The notes under the pieces: generated by a model
Told to the model about the DNA's origin: nothing
Databases searched by the model: none
What the model saw: the letters and a program-made list of their open reading frames with translations, nothing else
In this document: piece after piece, positions 55,627 to 63,806 of the stretch
How positions within the stretch are numbered: the first letter of the stretch is position 1
How the letters are laid out: the number at the start of each line of letters is the position of its first letter
Made by a program: the position numbers and the translations under genes
Origin: a bacterium
GTDB lineage: Bacteria; SZUA-79; Acidulodesulfobacterales; Acidulodesulfobacteraceae
NCBI GenBank assembly: GCA_021794475.1
Contig: JAJYQS010000055.1
Coordinates: 1-64,000 of the forward strand
Reading direction: 5' to 3'
Length of the DNA stretch: 64,000 nt

Positions 55627-55827
55627 TTATCCGCCCGGTGCGATTGTCACGAGGTCTAATCTATCTTTATCTTTCAGGATAAATTCTGCATATTTAGCCT
55701 TTGGTACGATTTCTTTATTAACTGCTGCCGCCGTACTTTCAATATTGAGATTAAGACTGTCTATGAGCTGAGTTATAGTCAAGTTTTCATTTAAATTGAT
55801 TTCTTTATCGTTTACGTAAATGAGCAT
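55627..55827 (-). CDS. thiS: Sulfur carrier protein ThiS
   Basis: A 66-residue ubiquitin-fold sulfur carrier ending in the required Gly-Gly (VTIAPGG), so no processing is needed before activation. The start LIYVNDKEINLNENLTITQL and the middle AAAVNKEIVPKAKYAE are typical. The MoeB/ThiF-like enzyme further upstream in the same block could be its activator. Confidence 0.95.
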   Translation of the reverse strand: MLIYVNDKEINLNENLTITQLIDSLNLNIESTAAAVNKEIVPKAKYAEFILKDKDRLDLVTIAPGG

Positions 55828-55952
55828 AATTTATTTTTTTATAATTAAAGCCGTTAAATTTTATTATTTATTTTACAGATTTATATCATGCGATAGTTAT
55901 TGTTTACTTAAGATTAAATGATTAATTAAGAACTAATTTGTAAAAAAGCAAA

Positions 55953-56008
55953 CAAAATAAAAAAAGTCCTTAAAGCTGCTGTATGAAAATTTCAGCTTTA
56001 AGGACCGC
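55953..56008 (-). terminator. Terminator of the TPP riboswitch
   Basis: On the minus strand a perfect 13-base stem GTCCTTAAAGCTG (56005-55993 complement) and CAGCTTTAAGGAC encloses a 14-base loop and is followed by TTTTTTTATTTTG. It lies between the TPP aptamer and thiS, as expected for an expression platform that stops transcription when TPP is bound. Confidence 0.85.
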
Positions 56009-56180
56009 TTTTATATTTACTTAATAAATTTAAATTAATTCAGAACCTGTCTATTGTCTGCCGTATTTCTTAAGAGTTATATTATACCGATTAAATTGGT
56101 TTATATAAATAAGAATAATACAACATAATGTAATTTAAAAATTGTTCTGAACTATTGTTATGTAAATAAGTTTATAAGCT

Positions 56181-56310
56181 TTCCTTCGCTGGTATTGTCC
56201 ATATCAGGTTCAGAGGGTTCCGGATATAATAAATAAATCCAATCTCAGCCTTTTATGTATATTTTCAACCGTGCAATCGAAACTGCACAGTCAAAACAGG
56301 CACCCCTAGC
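56181..56310 (-). promoter_or_regulatory. TPP riboswitch (THI element) upstream of thiS-thiG
   Basis: On the minus strand the conserved parts occur in order: GGGGTGCC near 56306, GGCTGAGATTGG near 56250, then ACCCTCTGAACCTGATATGG and ACAATACCAGCGAAGG near 56183. The P3 arm is extended (AGTTTCGATTGCACGG region). It is followed 175 bases later by an intrinsic terminator and then thiS. It is a clear member of the class. Confidence 0.95.
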
Positions 56311-56393
56311 ATTTATATCTTAAATATATATTATCATATTGTTATTAGTTAGTCAACAACGTGCAACGAGCAATTAATTTTATCATTCTAAAA

Positions 56394-57350
56394 TTAAAAC
56401 ATATCTTTAAAGACGATTGTTGATAAATATCTGGAACCCGTATCCGGCAAAACCGTAACATAGTTTCCCTTATATTTTTGAGAAAGTTTATATATCCCGT
56501 ATAAATTAGCGCCTGAAGAAAAACCGCATAAAAGCCCTTCTTTTTTTATAAGCTTTTTCAGCATTAAATAACTGCCTTCCGTGTCAACTTTCACGTAATC
56601 ATCTATAATATTATTATGGTCAAAACCTTTAAAATTAAATGAATAGTTATATTTCCAGCCCTCTATGCCATGCATCGGACTGTCAGGTATCACCGCTATA
56701 ATTTTAATATTTTTGTTATATTCTTTTAATCTTTTTCCGGTGCCGAGAATTGTTCCGCCTGTTCCTATGCCGGTCACAAAATAATCAATATTGCCGCCTG
56801 TTTGTTCAATAATTTCTGCTGCCGTAGTTTCATAATGCGATATGGCATTATTCGGGTTGTTATATTGGTCAGGCATATAATAGATATCAGTTCCGCCGGT
56901 TTTATATTCTTCAATGGATTTTTTTATAGCTCCGTCATGACTTTCTTCGGCAGGGGTCAGAATTAATTCTGCACCGTAAAGTTTTATAAGCTGTTTACGT
57001 TCTTCGCTCATATTAGAAGGGGCATATATCTTTACTTTAAGGTTTAAAAATGAACCTATCATAGCATAGGAAATACCGGTATTGCCGGAAGAAGAATCGA
57101 TTATAGTCATATTTTGTTTAAGAATATTTTTATTTATTGCATCCTTGAGCATATAAAATGCAGGTCTGTCCTTAATTGAACCGCCGGGATTCTGAGATTC
57201 CGTTTTAGCGTAAACTTTAGCACCGTCAGAACTGTTAAATAAATTATCCAATAAACAAATATTCGTTCTGCCTATAGAATTAAATATATTTAAACTTAAA
57301 AAATTTAATTTATATTTTAAATCGTTTTCAGTTATTTCTTCTTTTGCCAT
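56394..57350 (-). CDS. Cysteine-synthase-family protein (CysK/CysM type)
   Basis: A 318-residue fold-type II PLP enzyme that would join sulfide or a protein thiocarboxylate to an activated serine. The PLP lysine is in ESQNPGGSIKDRPAFYML, the substrate loop in SSSGNTGISYAM and the phosphate-binding loop in TGIGTGGTILGTGKRL. IPDSPMHGIEGWKYN is the later conserved segment. It follows the TusA-like gene by ten bases, so it belongs to the SAM-riboswitch operon. A thiocarboxylate sulfur source like that of mycobacterial CysM is possible but not shown. Confidence 0.9.
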   Translation of the reverse strand: MAKEEITENDLKYKLNFLSLNIFNSIGRTNICLLDNLFNSSDGAKVYAKTESQNPGGSIKDRPAFYMLKDAINKNILKQNMTIIDSSSGNTGISYAMIGSFLNLKVKIYAPSNMSEERKQLIKLYGAELILTPAEESHDGAIKKSIEEYKTGGTDIYYMPDQYNNPNNAISHYETTAAEIIEQTGGNIDYFVTGIGTGGTILGTGKRLKEYNKNIKIIAVIPDSPMHGIEGWKYNYSFNFKGFDHNNIIDDYVKVDTEGSYLMLKKLIKKEGLLCGFSSGANLYGIYKLSQKYKGNYVTVLPDTGSRYLSTIVFKDMF

Positions 57351-57360
57351 TATGATTTGT

Positions 57361-57606
57361 TTATTTTTTTAAACCGTTTTTTTCGACTATTATTTCATAA
57401 TCGGTATCGTTTATTTTATTTATGGAAACCACCTTGTGTCCTTGTTCCTCCATAGAGCGGGGAACATTTCTTATGGCGGGCTCATAATCTACTATTATTC
57501 TCAGTATTTCGCCTTGATTTATTTTTTCTAATGCAAGTTTGGATCTGACAAAAGTAAAAGGGCATATTTCGCCTTTAATGTCTAATTCGCTATTGTATTC
57601 AGCCAT
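57361..57606 (-). CDS. TusA-family sulfurtransferase
   Basis: An 81-residue TusA-like protein. The sulfur-carrying cysteine is in IKGEICPFTFVRSKLALEKI, and LRIIVDYEPAIRNVPRSMEE and VSINKINDTDYEIIVEKN follow as usual. It probably passes persulfide sulfur within this operon, for example to the MoeB-activated carrier. It is 111 bases past moeB. Confidence 0.9.
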   Translation of the reverse strand: MAEYNSELDIKGEICPFTFVRSKLALEKINQGEILRIIVDYEPAIRNVPRSMEEQGHKVVSINKINDTDYEIIVEKNGLKK

Positions 57607-57717
57607 TATAATACGCTCTCCGACAAATTTTATTTTATATTATTGTATATTTTTATTTAATTAAAAAATGTTCATTGCAGTTAAATAGTAAAAATGGCTC
57701 ACTGTATTGCAATTGCA

Positions 57718-58521
57718 TCAAGCTTTAAATTCGCATAATTCTTCATATTCTATTAGATCAACCACTGTCGGATTTTCCCCGCAAAGCGGGCAAGTCTTGT
57801 CTTGTCTCAGTTTCATTTCTGTAAATTTCATATCTAAGGCATCATATATTAATAATCTGCCGTTTAATGTCGTTCCAATACCCAGTATTATTTTTATGGC
57901 TTCGTTTGCCTGTATTGCTCCGATGACGCCAGATAAGACGCCCAAAACGCCGGCTTCTTGGCAGCTTGGAACTAATCCTGCCGGCGGAGGCGAAGGGAAT
58001 AAACACCTGTAGCAAGGACCATTGTCGGGCAGAAACACTGTCGCCTGTCCGTCAAATCTGAAAATAGAACCGTAAACAAGGGGTTTTCCGTAAAAATGAC
58101 ATGCATCGTTAATCAGATACCGTGTAGGAAAATTATCGGTAGCATCTATTATTACGTCATAATCTTTAATAAGTTCCTGTATATTGTCGGAAGATATTTT
58201 TTCTTTATATGTTATAACCTTGACATCTGGGGTAATCCTTTCAATAGAATCTTTTGCCGAGTCGACTTTATATCTTCCTACGTCTTTATTGCCGTGCCAT
58301 ATCTGTCTTTGCAGGTTTGAAAGGTCAACAGTGTCAAAATCGGCTATGCCGAGTGTCCCTATTCCTGCAGCTCCGAGATATAAACCGCACGGAGCTCCTA
58401 AACCGCCTGCGCCTATCAAAAGGACTTTAGAAGATAATAATTTTTCCTGACCTTCTCCGCCGACTTCGGGCAATATTATATGCCTAGCGTATCTTTTAAT
58501 CTGTTCTTCCGTAAAATCCAA
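57718..58521 (-). CDS. MoeB/ThiF-family adenylyltransferase
   Basis: A 267-residue E1-like enzyme that adenylates the C-terminal Gly of a ubiquitin-fold sulfur carrier. RYARHIILPEVGGEGQEKLL begins the protein, VLLIGAGGLGAPCGLYLGAA binds ATP and DLSNLQRQIWH is the conserved R/Q block. ATDNFPTRYLINDAC follows. Zinc cysteines are in CYRCLFPSPP and CPLCGENP, with a further Cys in VPSCQEAGVLG. It sits between the MoaD-NIL fusion and the TusA-like gene, so it probably serves that fusion and perhaps ThiS. Confidence 0.93.
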   Translation of the reverse strand: MDFTEEQIKRYARHIILPEVGGEGQEKLLSSKVLLIGAGGLGAPCGLYLGAAGIGTLGIADFDTVDLSNLQRQIWHGNKDVGRYKVDSAKDSIERITPDVKVITYKEKISSDNIQELIKDYDVIIDATDNFPTRYLINDACHFYGKPLVYGSIFRFDGQATVFLPDNGPCYRCLFPSPPPAGLVPSCQEAGVLGVLSGVIGAIQANEAIKIILGIGTTLNGRLLIYDALDMKFTEMKLRQDKTCPLCGENPTVVDLIEYEELCEFKA

Positions 58522-58562
58522 AATGACCTCCGCTCATAAAATAACGTAAATAAAATTTTAAT

Positions 58563-59078
58563 TTATTCAATGATATCCAATACGATAGGCTCAACGCTCA
58601 CGCCTTTAGATTCTAAGAATTTTATTGCTTTTTCTATATCTGCCTGTTCACCTTCGACTTCGAGGGCAATTATGCCTATATCGTTAGAAATACTGGCACT
58701 TCTAATATTAGTTATTACATTGTAATTTTTACCTATTAAATATATCAGCGGGTCTTTAATTACTTCCTGAGGATAATTTAAATAAAATTTTTTTTTTTCG
58801 GAAGTTCCTCCCGCAATTGCAGGTATTATAGAAATTGTATCTCCGTCTTTTACCTTTGAATCGTTATTGTCTATAAATCTTATATCTTCGTCGTTTAAAT
58901 AAACATTAACGAATCTTCTGACCTGGTCATTTTTTTCGCATATCCGTTCTTTTATTCCTGGATAAGCCTTTTCAAGGTCGTTAATAATTTCTAAAATATT
59001 AGTTCCCGCAGCATCAACTTCCGATTTTCCGCCGGTTAAGGTTCTTAAAGGCGTCGGTATTCTAACAATTATAGCCAT
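58563..59078 (-). CDS. MoaD/ThiS-type sulfur carrier fused to a NIL domain
   Basis: A 171-residue fusion. Residues 1-91 are a MoaD-like ubiquitin fold (IIVRIPTPLRTLTGGKSEVD; ISIIPAIAGG), ending in Gly90-Gly91. From about residue 97 follows a NIL domain (KFYLNYPQEVIKDPLIYLIG; SNDIGIIALEVEGEQADI), a ligand-binding fold also seen beside methionine transport and in proteins of methanogen homocysteine synthesis. Because the Gly-Gly is internal, a protease would have to cut behind it before thiocarboxylate formation; alternatively the carrier works in another way. It lies between thrC and moeB. Confidence 0.9.
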   Translation of the reverse strand: MAIIVRIPTPLRTLTGGKSEVDAAGTNILEIINDLEKAYPGIKERICEKNDQVRRFVNVYLNDEDIRFIDNNDSKVKDGDTISIIPAIAGGTSEKKKFYLNYPQEVIKDPLIYLIGKNYNVITNIRSASISNDIGIIALEVEGEQADIEKAIKFLESKGVSVEPIVLDIIE

Positions 59079-59134
59079 ATTTCCTCCAGACTATTATTAA
59101 TTAAATAAATTGTTTAATTTGTTTTTTTATTATT

Positions 59135-60388
59135 TCATTTTTTGTTTTTTTCTTTCTCCCGTACTTTTTTTAGAACGTCTTCAAATTCTTCCAAATTAGG
59201 TTTTATAACAGGCGCGTCATCTAATCTGCCGTTAAGCGCCTCTAATGTCTTTAAACCGTTACCTGTAATTGCAAGTACGGTTGTTTCATTTTTATTGATA
59301 TACCCCTTTTCAATAAGCTTTTTAGCAACTGCTACCGTAACGCCCCCGGCCGTTTCTGTAAATATGCCCTCGGTAGATGCCAGCAGTTTCATGCCCTCCA
59401 CTATTTCATCGTCTGTAGCATCTTCACCGAATCCGCCGCTTTTATGCATTAAGTCTGCAGCATAATAACCGTCGGCAGGATTGCCTATTGCAAGAGATTT
59501 TGCAATGGTATCCGGTGTTTTTACAGGTTTAATAAATTCCCTTTTCTCTTTTACCGTTGAAGTAATCGGGTTACATCCGGTAGCCTGTGCTCCGAAAATT
59601 TTAGTATTATGCTTTTCTATTAATCCGCAGTATTCAAATTCTTCAATTGATTTTCCGACTTTTGTAATGAGCGAACCTCCAGCCATTGGAACAACAACGT
59701 TATCCGGAGCTTTAAAACCCAATTGTTCAAGCATTTCAAAAGTAAGAGTTTTGGAACCTTCGGCATAGTAAGGTCTTAAGTTTATATTTACAAATGCCCA
59801 GTTATGCTTGCCTGCAATTTCAGTGCACAGTCTATTCACTTTATCGTAACTCCCTTCAATTTTGACTAAATTAGTGCCGTATATTAACGTTCCGAGAACC
59901 TTGCCGGTTTCTAAATTTGAAGGAATAAACACAAAACATTCGAAACCGGAAGCGGCGGAACATGCGGCAGTCGCATTTGCAAGATTTCCGGTTGAGGCGC
60001 ACGCAATTACCTTAAAACCAAATTCTTTTGCTTTGGCTATAGCAACGGAAACAACTCTATCTTTAAAAGAAAGGGTGGGAAAGTTGACTGCATCATTTTT
60101 TATGTATAAATGTTTAATCCCTAAAACTTTGGCAAGATTATCCGCCTTAACTAAAGGGGTAAATCCCACATCTTTGCCTATTTCTATATCGCCTTTAATG
60201 GGAAGCAATTCTCTGTATCTCCACATATTCGGCTGCCTTGACTTAATTTTCTCGACGCTTATATTTTTTTTGATTTTATCATAATCGTAATCCACCTCTA
60301 ATGGACCAAAGCAATAATCGCAGACATAAAGAGCGCTATCAGGATATTCCTTGCCGCATTCCCTGCATTTTAATCCTTTTACAAACAT
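59135..60388 (-). CDS. thrC: Threonine-synthase-like PLP enzyme under SAM-I control
   Basis: A 417-residue fold-type II PLP enzyme. It starts with a zinc ribbon (KCRECGKEYP, YVCDYCFGPLEVDYDY), then PTLSFKDRVVSVAIAKAKEF with the PLP lysine and ACASTGNLANATAACSAASG with the phosphate loop. QATGCNPI and TAGGVTVAVAKKL follow, then TVLAITGNGLKT. It is normally annotated as threonine synthase, acting on O-phosphohomoserine. But it is the first gene behind a SAM-I riboswitch and is followed by a sulfur-carrier set, so a role as homocysteine-forming enzyme, using a sulfur carrier in place of water, is possible. That is inference. Confidence 0.87.
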   Translation of the reverse strand: MFVKGLKCRECGKEYPDSALYVCDYCFGPLEVDYDYDKIKKNISVEKIKSRQPNMWRYRELLPIKGDIEIGKDVGFTPLVKADNLAKVLGIKHLYIKNDAVNFPTLSFKDRVVSVAIAKAKEFGFKVIACASTGNLANATAACSAASGFECFVFIPSNLETGKVLGTLIYGTNLVKIEGSYDKVNRLCTEIAGKHNWAFVNINLRPYYAEGSKTLTFEMLEQLGFKAPDNVVVPMAGGSLITKVGKSIEEFEYCGLIEKHNTKIFGAQATGCNPITSTVKEKREFIKPVKTPDTIAKSLAIGNPADGYYAADLMHKSGGFGEDATDDEIVEGMKLLASTEGIFTETAGGVTVAVAKKLIEKGYINKNETTVLAITGNGLKTLEALNGRLDDAPVIKPNLEEFEDVLKKVREKEKNKK

Positions 60389-60527
60389 TTTGTCTCCTTG
60401 TATGAATATAAATACATATGTTATTTTATTTAATTTGGTTTATTTAGTGTTGATTTAGTTACCTTAATTAATTTTTTAATTGATTTAATTAAAATTATAG
60501 ATTTTTATAAAATAATAAAAAAATACA

Positions 60528-60572
60528 GCAAAAAAAAAGCCCCTTCTTCCGGTAAAATATGAAGAAAAGGCT
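60528..60572 (-). terminator. Terminator of the SAM-I riboswitch
   Basis: On the minus strand AGCCTTTTCTTC (60572-60561) pairs with GAAGAAGGGGCT (60549-60538), allowing two G-U pairs, around an 11-base loop and is followed by TTTTTTTTT. It lies between the aptamer and thrC, the usual expression platform for S-box control. Confidence 0.85.
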
Positions 60573-60587
60573 TTTAACGCTTATCTT

Positions 60588-60748
60588 CTTATCTTCCAGG
60601 TATAATCATTGTTTAATCCGACGATGTTATTATGACGTTATATACATAAACGCCACATCCCTGCGGGAATTAGCACCGAAATTTAACTTTCACATTTTCG
60701 GTTGCTGCGGTTTCAAACGGGCCCGTCCCTTCACCGCTCTTGATAAGA
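60588..60748 (-). promoter_or_regulatory. SAM-I (S-box) riboswitch upstream of the thrC-like gene
   Basis: On the minus strand the class signature appears in order: CTTATCAAGAGCGGTGAAGG, GACGGGCCCGTTTGAAACCG, CAGCAACCG, CGGTGCTAATTCC, and finally GGAAGATAAG, which pairs with the first block to close P1. It is followed by an intrinsic terminator 16 bases on. SAM-I riboswitches control sulfur and methionine genes and switch them off when SAM is abundant. Confidence 0.95.
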
Positions 60749-60772
60749 AATATCAAATTATTTTTTAAATTT

Positions 60773-61007
60773 AAAAGAGCAATAATATTAATTATTAAAT
60801 TAAAATAATAAAATAATTAACTGACTATAGTAAACTATATATCGTTTTAGAATTATATATTATAATTTAATTTATGTCAAATTATTTATTCGCTTCCGTC
60901 GGCAAGAGCCGAATCTTTTTTGTTGTTGCCTAAAAATGATGTCTGCCCCTGATAAATATAATAAAAAAATAGTGTTTATCCCTAATAAAAATTGCCGGTC
61001 GAAAAGG
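60773..61007. other. Spacer between the SAM riboswitch and ybjQ
   Basis: AT-rich and without an ORF. It must hold the promoter of the riboswitch operon on the minus strand. A small TCGGC/GCCGA hairpin at 60899-60912 with ATCTTTTTT after it looks like a terminator on the plus strand, but no plus-strand gene precedes it. Confidence 0.4.
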
Positions 61008-61340
61008 CTAAATCTTTTCTGCCACTACTGCAGTGCCGTAAGCAACTACTTCGCTCATTGATTGACCCTGCCCTGAATCAAACTCGTTGCTGTCGAAGCG
61101 CATCATCGTGACAGCGGTTGCGTTAAGGTTTTGCGCTTCCTGAATCATTGTCTGAATCGCCTCGTCCCTTGTCTGAATTACCAATTTTATGTATCCGTCC
61201 TGATTTCCGCCAAACATTGCCTTTAGATTTCCAAACATATTGCCGAACACCGTTCTTGATTTAATTGATGCTCCCTGCACAAGCCCTTTTACTTCAGTAA
61301 TTTTATAACCTGGGATATTTTCAGACGTAACTACCAGCAT
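61008..61340 (-). CDS. YbjQ-family (UPF0145) protein
   Basis: A 110-residue protein of the YbjQ/heavy-metal-binding-like family. VVTSENIPGYKITEVKGLVQ at the start, ASIKSRTVFGNMFGN, and NLNATAVTMMRFDSNEF then VVAYGTAVVAEKI at the end are typical. Proteins of this family form pentameric or larger rings of unknown role. The strong AAGGAGGCAAAA site precedes the ATG. Confidence 0.92.
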   Translation of the reverse strand: MLVVTSENIPGYKITEVKGLVQGASIKSRTVFGNMFGNLKAMFGGNQDGYIKLVIQTRDEAIQTMIQEAQNLNATAVTMMRFDSNEFDSGQGQSMSEVVAYGTAVVAEKI

Positions 61341-61675
61341 TTTTGCCTCCTTGAATTTATTTTATTTGTTATTGAATTTTAATTTCATGAAACTGTGCGG
61401 CGTCTTTCCTTATCCTATTTACAGCTATGAGTTATTTTAATTGTTTGCGGTATGCGCGGCTCATAACCGTATATTATTAATACAATCAATAATGTATATA
61501 TGATAGCACATAATAATATATAATCAATCATGAAGCAAAAAATGTTTTTAATTAATATAGATTGTGCTAATATAAAATATTAGTTCCGGCGATATTGCCA
61601 AAATCAAAATGTTTCAAAAATTATAATTTTATGTTTGCACCGTTGCTTAATATAATATATATATGTTGATATACA
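61341..61675. other. 335-base AT-rich divergent spacer, nothing recognised
   Basis: Between ybjQ (minus) and rlpA (plus). I see no ORF or RNA. It holds the two start regions; the ribosome site for rlpA is weak. Confidence 0.4.
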
Positions 61676-62470
61676 ATGTCATTAAAAAAGTTATCGTTGC
61701 AAAGTAATCCGCTAAAAAAAATTAAAGCGGTAAAAATAGGCATAGCGCTATTATTTGTTATGGTTTTCGCATCATTTTTTTTATCAGGCTGCGTTCCGTA
61801 TATAATTGGAGGCTCTTATCCCCAACCTAACGCAAGCGCCGCCGCTCACCGATATTACGCTCCGCAATTTTTGCCCCATAATACAGAAGAAGGTATAGCG
61901 TCATGGTATGGACCCGGATTTCAAGGAAGACCTACGGCAAGCGGGCAAATTTATAATATGTACGACTTAACCGCTGCTTCGAGGACTTTGCCTCTTGATA
62001 CATATGCTTATGTTACCGATTTGCAGAACGGCAGAAGCGTTGAGGTGTATGTTAACGACAGAGGACCTTACTACGGCGGAAGAATAATGGATCTTTCGTA
62101 TGCCGCCGCCCGCGCCTTAAACATACTCGGACCGGGCACAGCTCTTGTCAAAATTCAATATTTAGGACCGAATCCTTCTGCTGCAAGAATTGAACAAAAC
62201 GAAATAAACGGGTTTGGAACTAAGTATCTTCCGCCTCTCACTGGGTACACGCTGCAATTTGCAGCTTATACATCCAGGGTTAAGGCCGTCAATAAAGAAA
62301 AAGAAATTGCGAAGTTAGTGCCGGGTGTGCATATTATAATAAAAACAGTGCGCAATACCGCTTATTATTGCGTGGTATTAGGAAGATTCAACAGTTTAAA
62401 TAAAGCATATACTTTTGCGAAAGTTATTGCAAAGTATGGCAAGGATATATATATTACCAGAAGAGGATAA
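61676..62470 (+). CDS. rlpA: RlpA septal lytic transglycosylase lipoprotein
   Basis: A 264-residue protein. The signal segment IGIALLFVMVFASFFLSGC ends in a lipobox with a Cys near residue 39. The double-psi beta-barrel shows EGIASWYGPGFQGRPTASGQ, YDLTAASRTLPLDTYAYV and VEVYVNDRGPYYGGRIMDLS. The C-terminus is a SPOR domain (TLQFAAYTSRVKAVNKEKEI), which binds denuded peptidoglycan at the septum. It is probably a transglycosylase acting in daughter-cell separation. Confidence 0.92.
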   Translation: MSLKKLSLQSNPLKKIKAVKIGIALLFVMVFASFFLSGCVPYIIGGSYPQPNASAAAHRYYAPQFLPHNTEEGIASWYGPGFQGRPTASGQIYNMYDLTAASRTLPLDTYAYVTDLQNGRSVEVYVNDRGPYYGGRIMDLSYAAARALNILGPGTALVKIQYLGPNPSAARIEQNEINGFGTKYLPPLTGYTLQFAAYTSRVKAVNKEKEIAKLVPGVHIIIKTVRNTAYYCVVLGRFNSLNKAYTFAKVIAKYGKDIYITRRG

Positions 62471-62490
62471 ATAAAAAGGAGGAAAGATAA

Positions 62491-63291
62491 ATGAAAATAG
62501 CAGCTTTAATACCTGCAAGGTTTGCTTCTACAAGATTTGAAGGGAAGCCTCTTGCAAAAATTATGGGCAAACCTATGATACAGCACGTATGGGAAGGCGT
62601 ATCTAAATCTGCCGTAATATCTGAAATAATTGTCGCTACCGAAGATAAAAGAGTTTTTGATGCCGTTATCAATTTTGGAGGCAATGCTGTTATGACTAAA
62701 AATACGCACGCATCGGGTACCGACAGAATAATTGAGGCATCTGAAAATCTTGATGCCGATATTATATTAAATATTCAGGGTGACGAACCTTTGGTGAATA
62801 ATGAAATAATAGATGCCTTAATAGAACCTTTTAAAGAAGATGAAAGCATAGTTTTTACAAGCGTTAAAACTCCTATTTATTCATTTGAAGAATTTATGGA
62901 TATTAATAGTGTAAAAGTTGTGACGGATAATAGCGACTATGGAATTTATTTTTCAAGAAGTCCTATACCTTTTGACAGAAACCGCTACGATTTAAAATTT
63001 AATTTAATAGATAACAATATAAGCAAATTAAAAGATAAAAATAATAAAGAGAGCAAAAAACCGTTCGGATTTAAGCACTTAGGTTTTTATGGGTATAGAA
63101 AAGATTTTCTCAGAACTTTCGGGCTATTGCCATCTTCATATTTAGAACAGAAAGAAATGCTCGAACAGTTGAGAGCAATTGAAAACGGTTATAAAATTAA
63201 GGTAAGAACGGTCAGTATTTCAACAATACCTGTTGATGTACCTGCCGATATAAAAAAAGTTGAAAGTTATTTATTAAAATTATATAATTAA
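62491..63291 (+). CDS. kdsB: 3-deoxy-manno-octulosonate cytidylyltransferase KdsB
   Basis: Activates KDO as CMP-KDO for the LPS inner core. The 266-residue protein begins with ALIPARFASTRFEGKPLAKI, then PMIQHVWEGV, VATEDKRVFDAV, HASGTDRIIEASENL and NIQGDEPLV. YFSRSPIPFDR and KHLGFYGYRKDFL are also typical. An insert NNISKLKDKNNKESKKP replaces a loop near residue 175. It has an AAAAGGAGGAAAGA leader and follows rlpA. Confidence 0.95.
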   Translation: MKIAALIPARFASTRFEGKPLAKIMGKPMIQHVWEGVSKSAVISEIIVATEDKRVFDAVINFGGNAVMTKNTHASGTDRIIEASENLDADIILNIQGDEPLVNNEIIDALIEPFKEDESIVFTSVKTPIYSFEEFMDINSVKVVTDNSDYGIYFSRSPIPFDRNRYDLKFNLIDNNISKLKDKNNKESKKPFGFKHLGFYGYRKDFLRTFGLLPSSYLEQKEMLEQLRAIENGYKIKVRTVSISTIPVDVPADIKKVESYLLKLYN

Positions 63292-63356
63292 CATCTTATA
63301 ATTAATGTTTGTTTTTCATAAAAATTAAATTTCAAAAAAAGAGGTATTAAACAGAA

Positions 63357-63566
63357 ATGAAAAAGGGAATCCATCCGGAATATCTTGAAACAAAAGTAAG
63401 GTGTGCATGCGGAAATGAATTTGTTACAGGAAGCACCGTAAAAGAAATTCATATAGACATTTGCTCCCAGTGTCATCCGTTTTATACCGGCAAACAAAAA
63501 TTTGTCGATAGCGCAGGCAGAATAGAAAAGTTTAATAAAAAGTATAATATAGAAAAAAAGAAATAA
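63357..63566 (+). CDS. rpmE: 50S ribosomal protein L31
   Basis: A 69-residue ribosomal protein of the zinc-containing type. [20 protein letters not shown], then [20 protein letters not shown] and [10 protein letters not shown] are diagnostic. It has the zinc Cys residues (CAC and CSQC). Confidence 0.96.
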   Translation: MKKGIHPEYLETKVRCACGNEFVTGSTVKEIHIDICSQCHPFYTGKQKFVDSAGRIEKFNKKYNIEKKK

Positions 63567-63580
63567 AATAATTTTAACCT

Positions 63581-63645
63581 ATTCGCCTGAACGTCCCGTT
63601 CCGCGAGATATAAACGCACGTCGTATACGGGATGAAAGGCGGAAT
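63581..63645 (+). other. Structured element upstream of thyX, unassigned
   Basis: A stretch of relatively high GC in an AT-rich spacer, with two nested stems: ATTCGCCT (63581-63588) with AGGCGGAAT (63637-63645, one bulge), and CGTCCCGT (63592-63599) with ACGGGATG (63627-63634, one G-U). The 27-base apical region could hold a short GCG/CGC stem. It does not match an RNA class that I know. It may be the rpmE 3' end, a thyX leader or a small RNA. Confidence 0.45.
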
Positions 63646-63806
63646 GGTTTTCAAACATTGTCCGTAAAGCAATATCTCAGCAGGAACTGCGGAAAAAAGT
63701 TTACTTTATCTTACGTGTTTTGTCTTAATTTATTCCAATTAATTTACTTAATTAACAGCTGCCGATGAACCGGCTAACAGACCGAGATAGCGAGATAGCT
63801 AGATAG

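Noticed and set aside
60899-60920. A hairpin followed by T residues as a plus-strand terminator.
   Set aside because: No plus-strand gene ends nearby and the stem is only five bases, so it is left as an unexplained structure.
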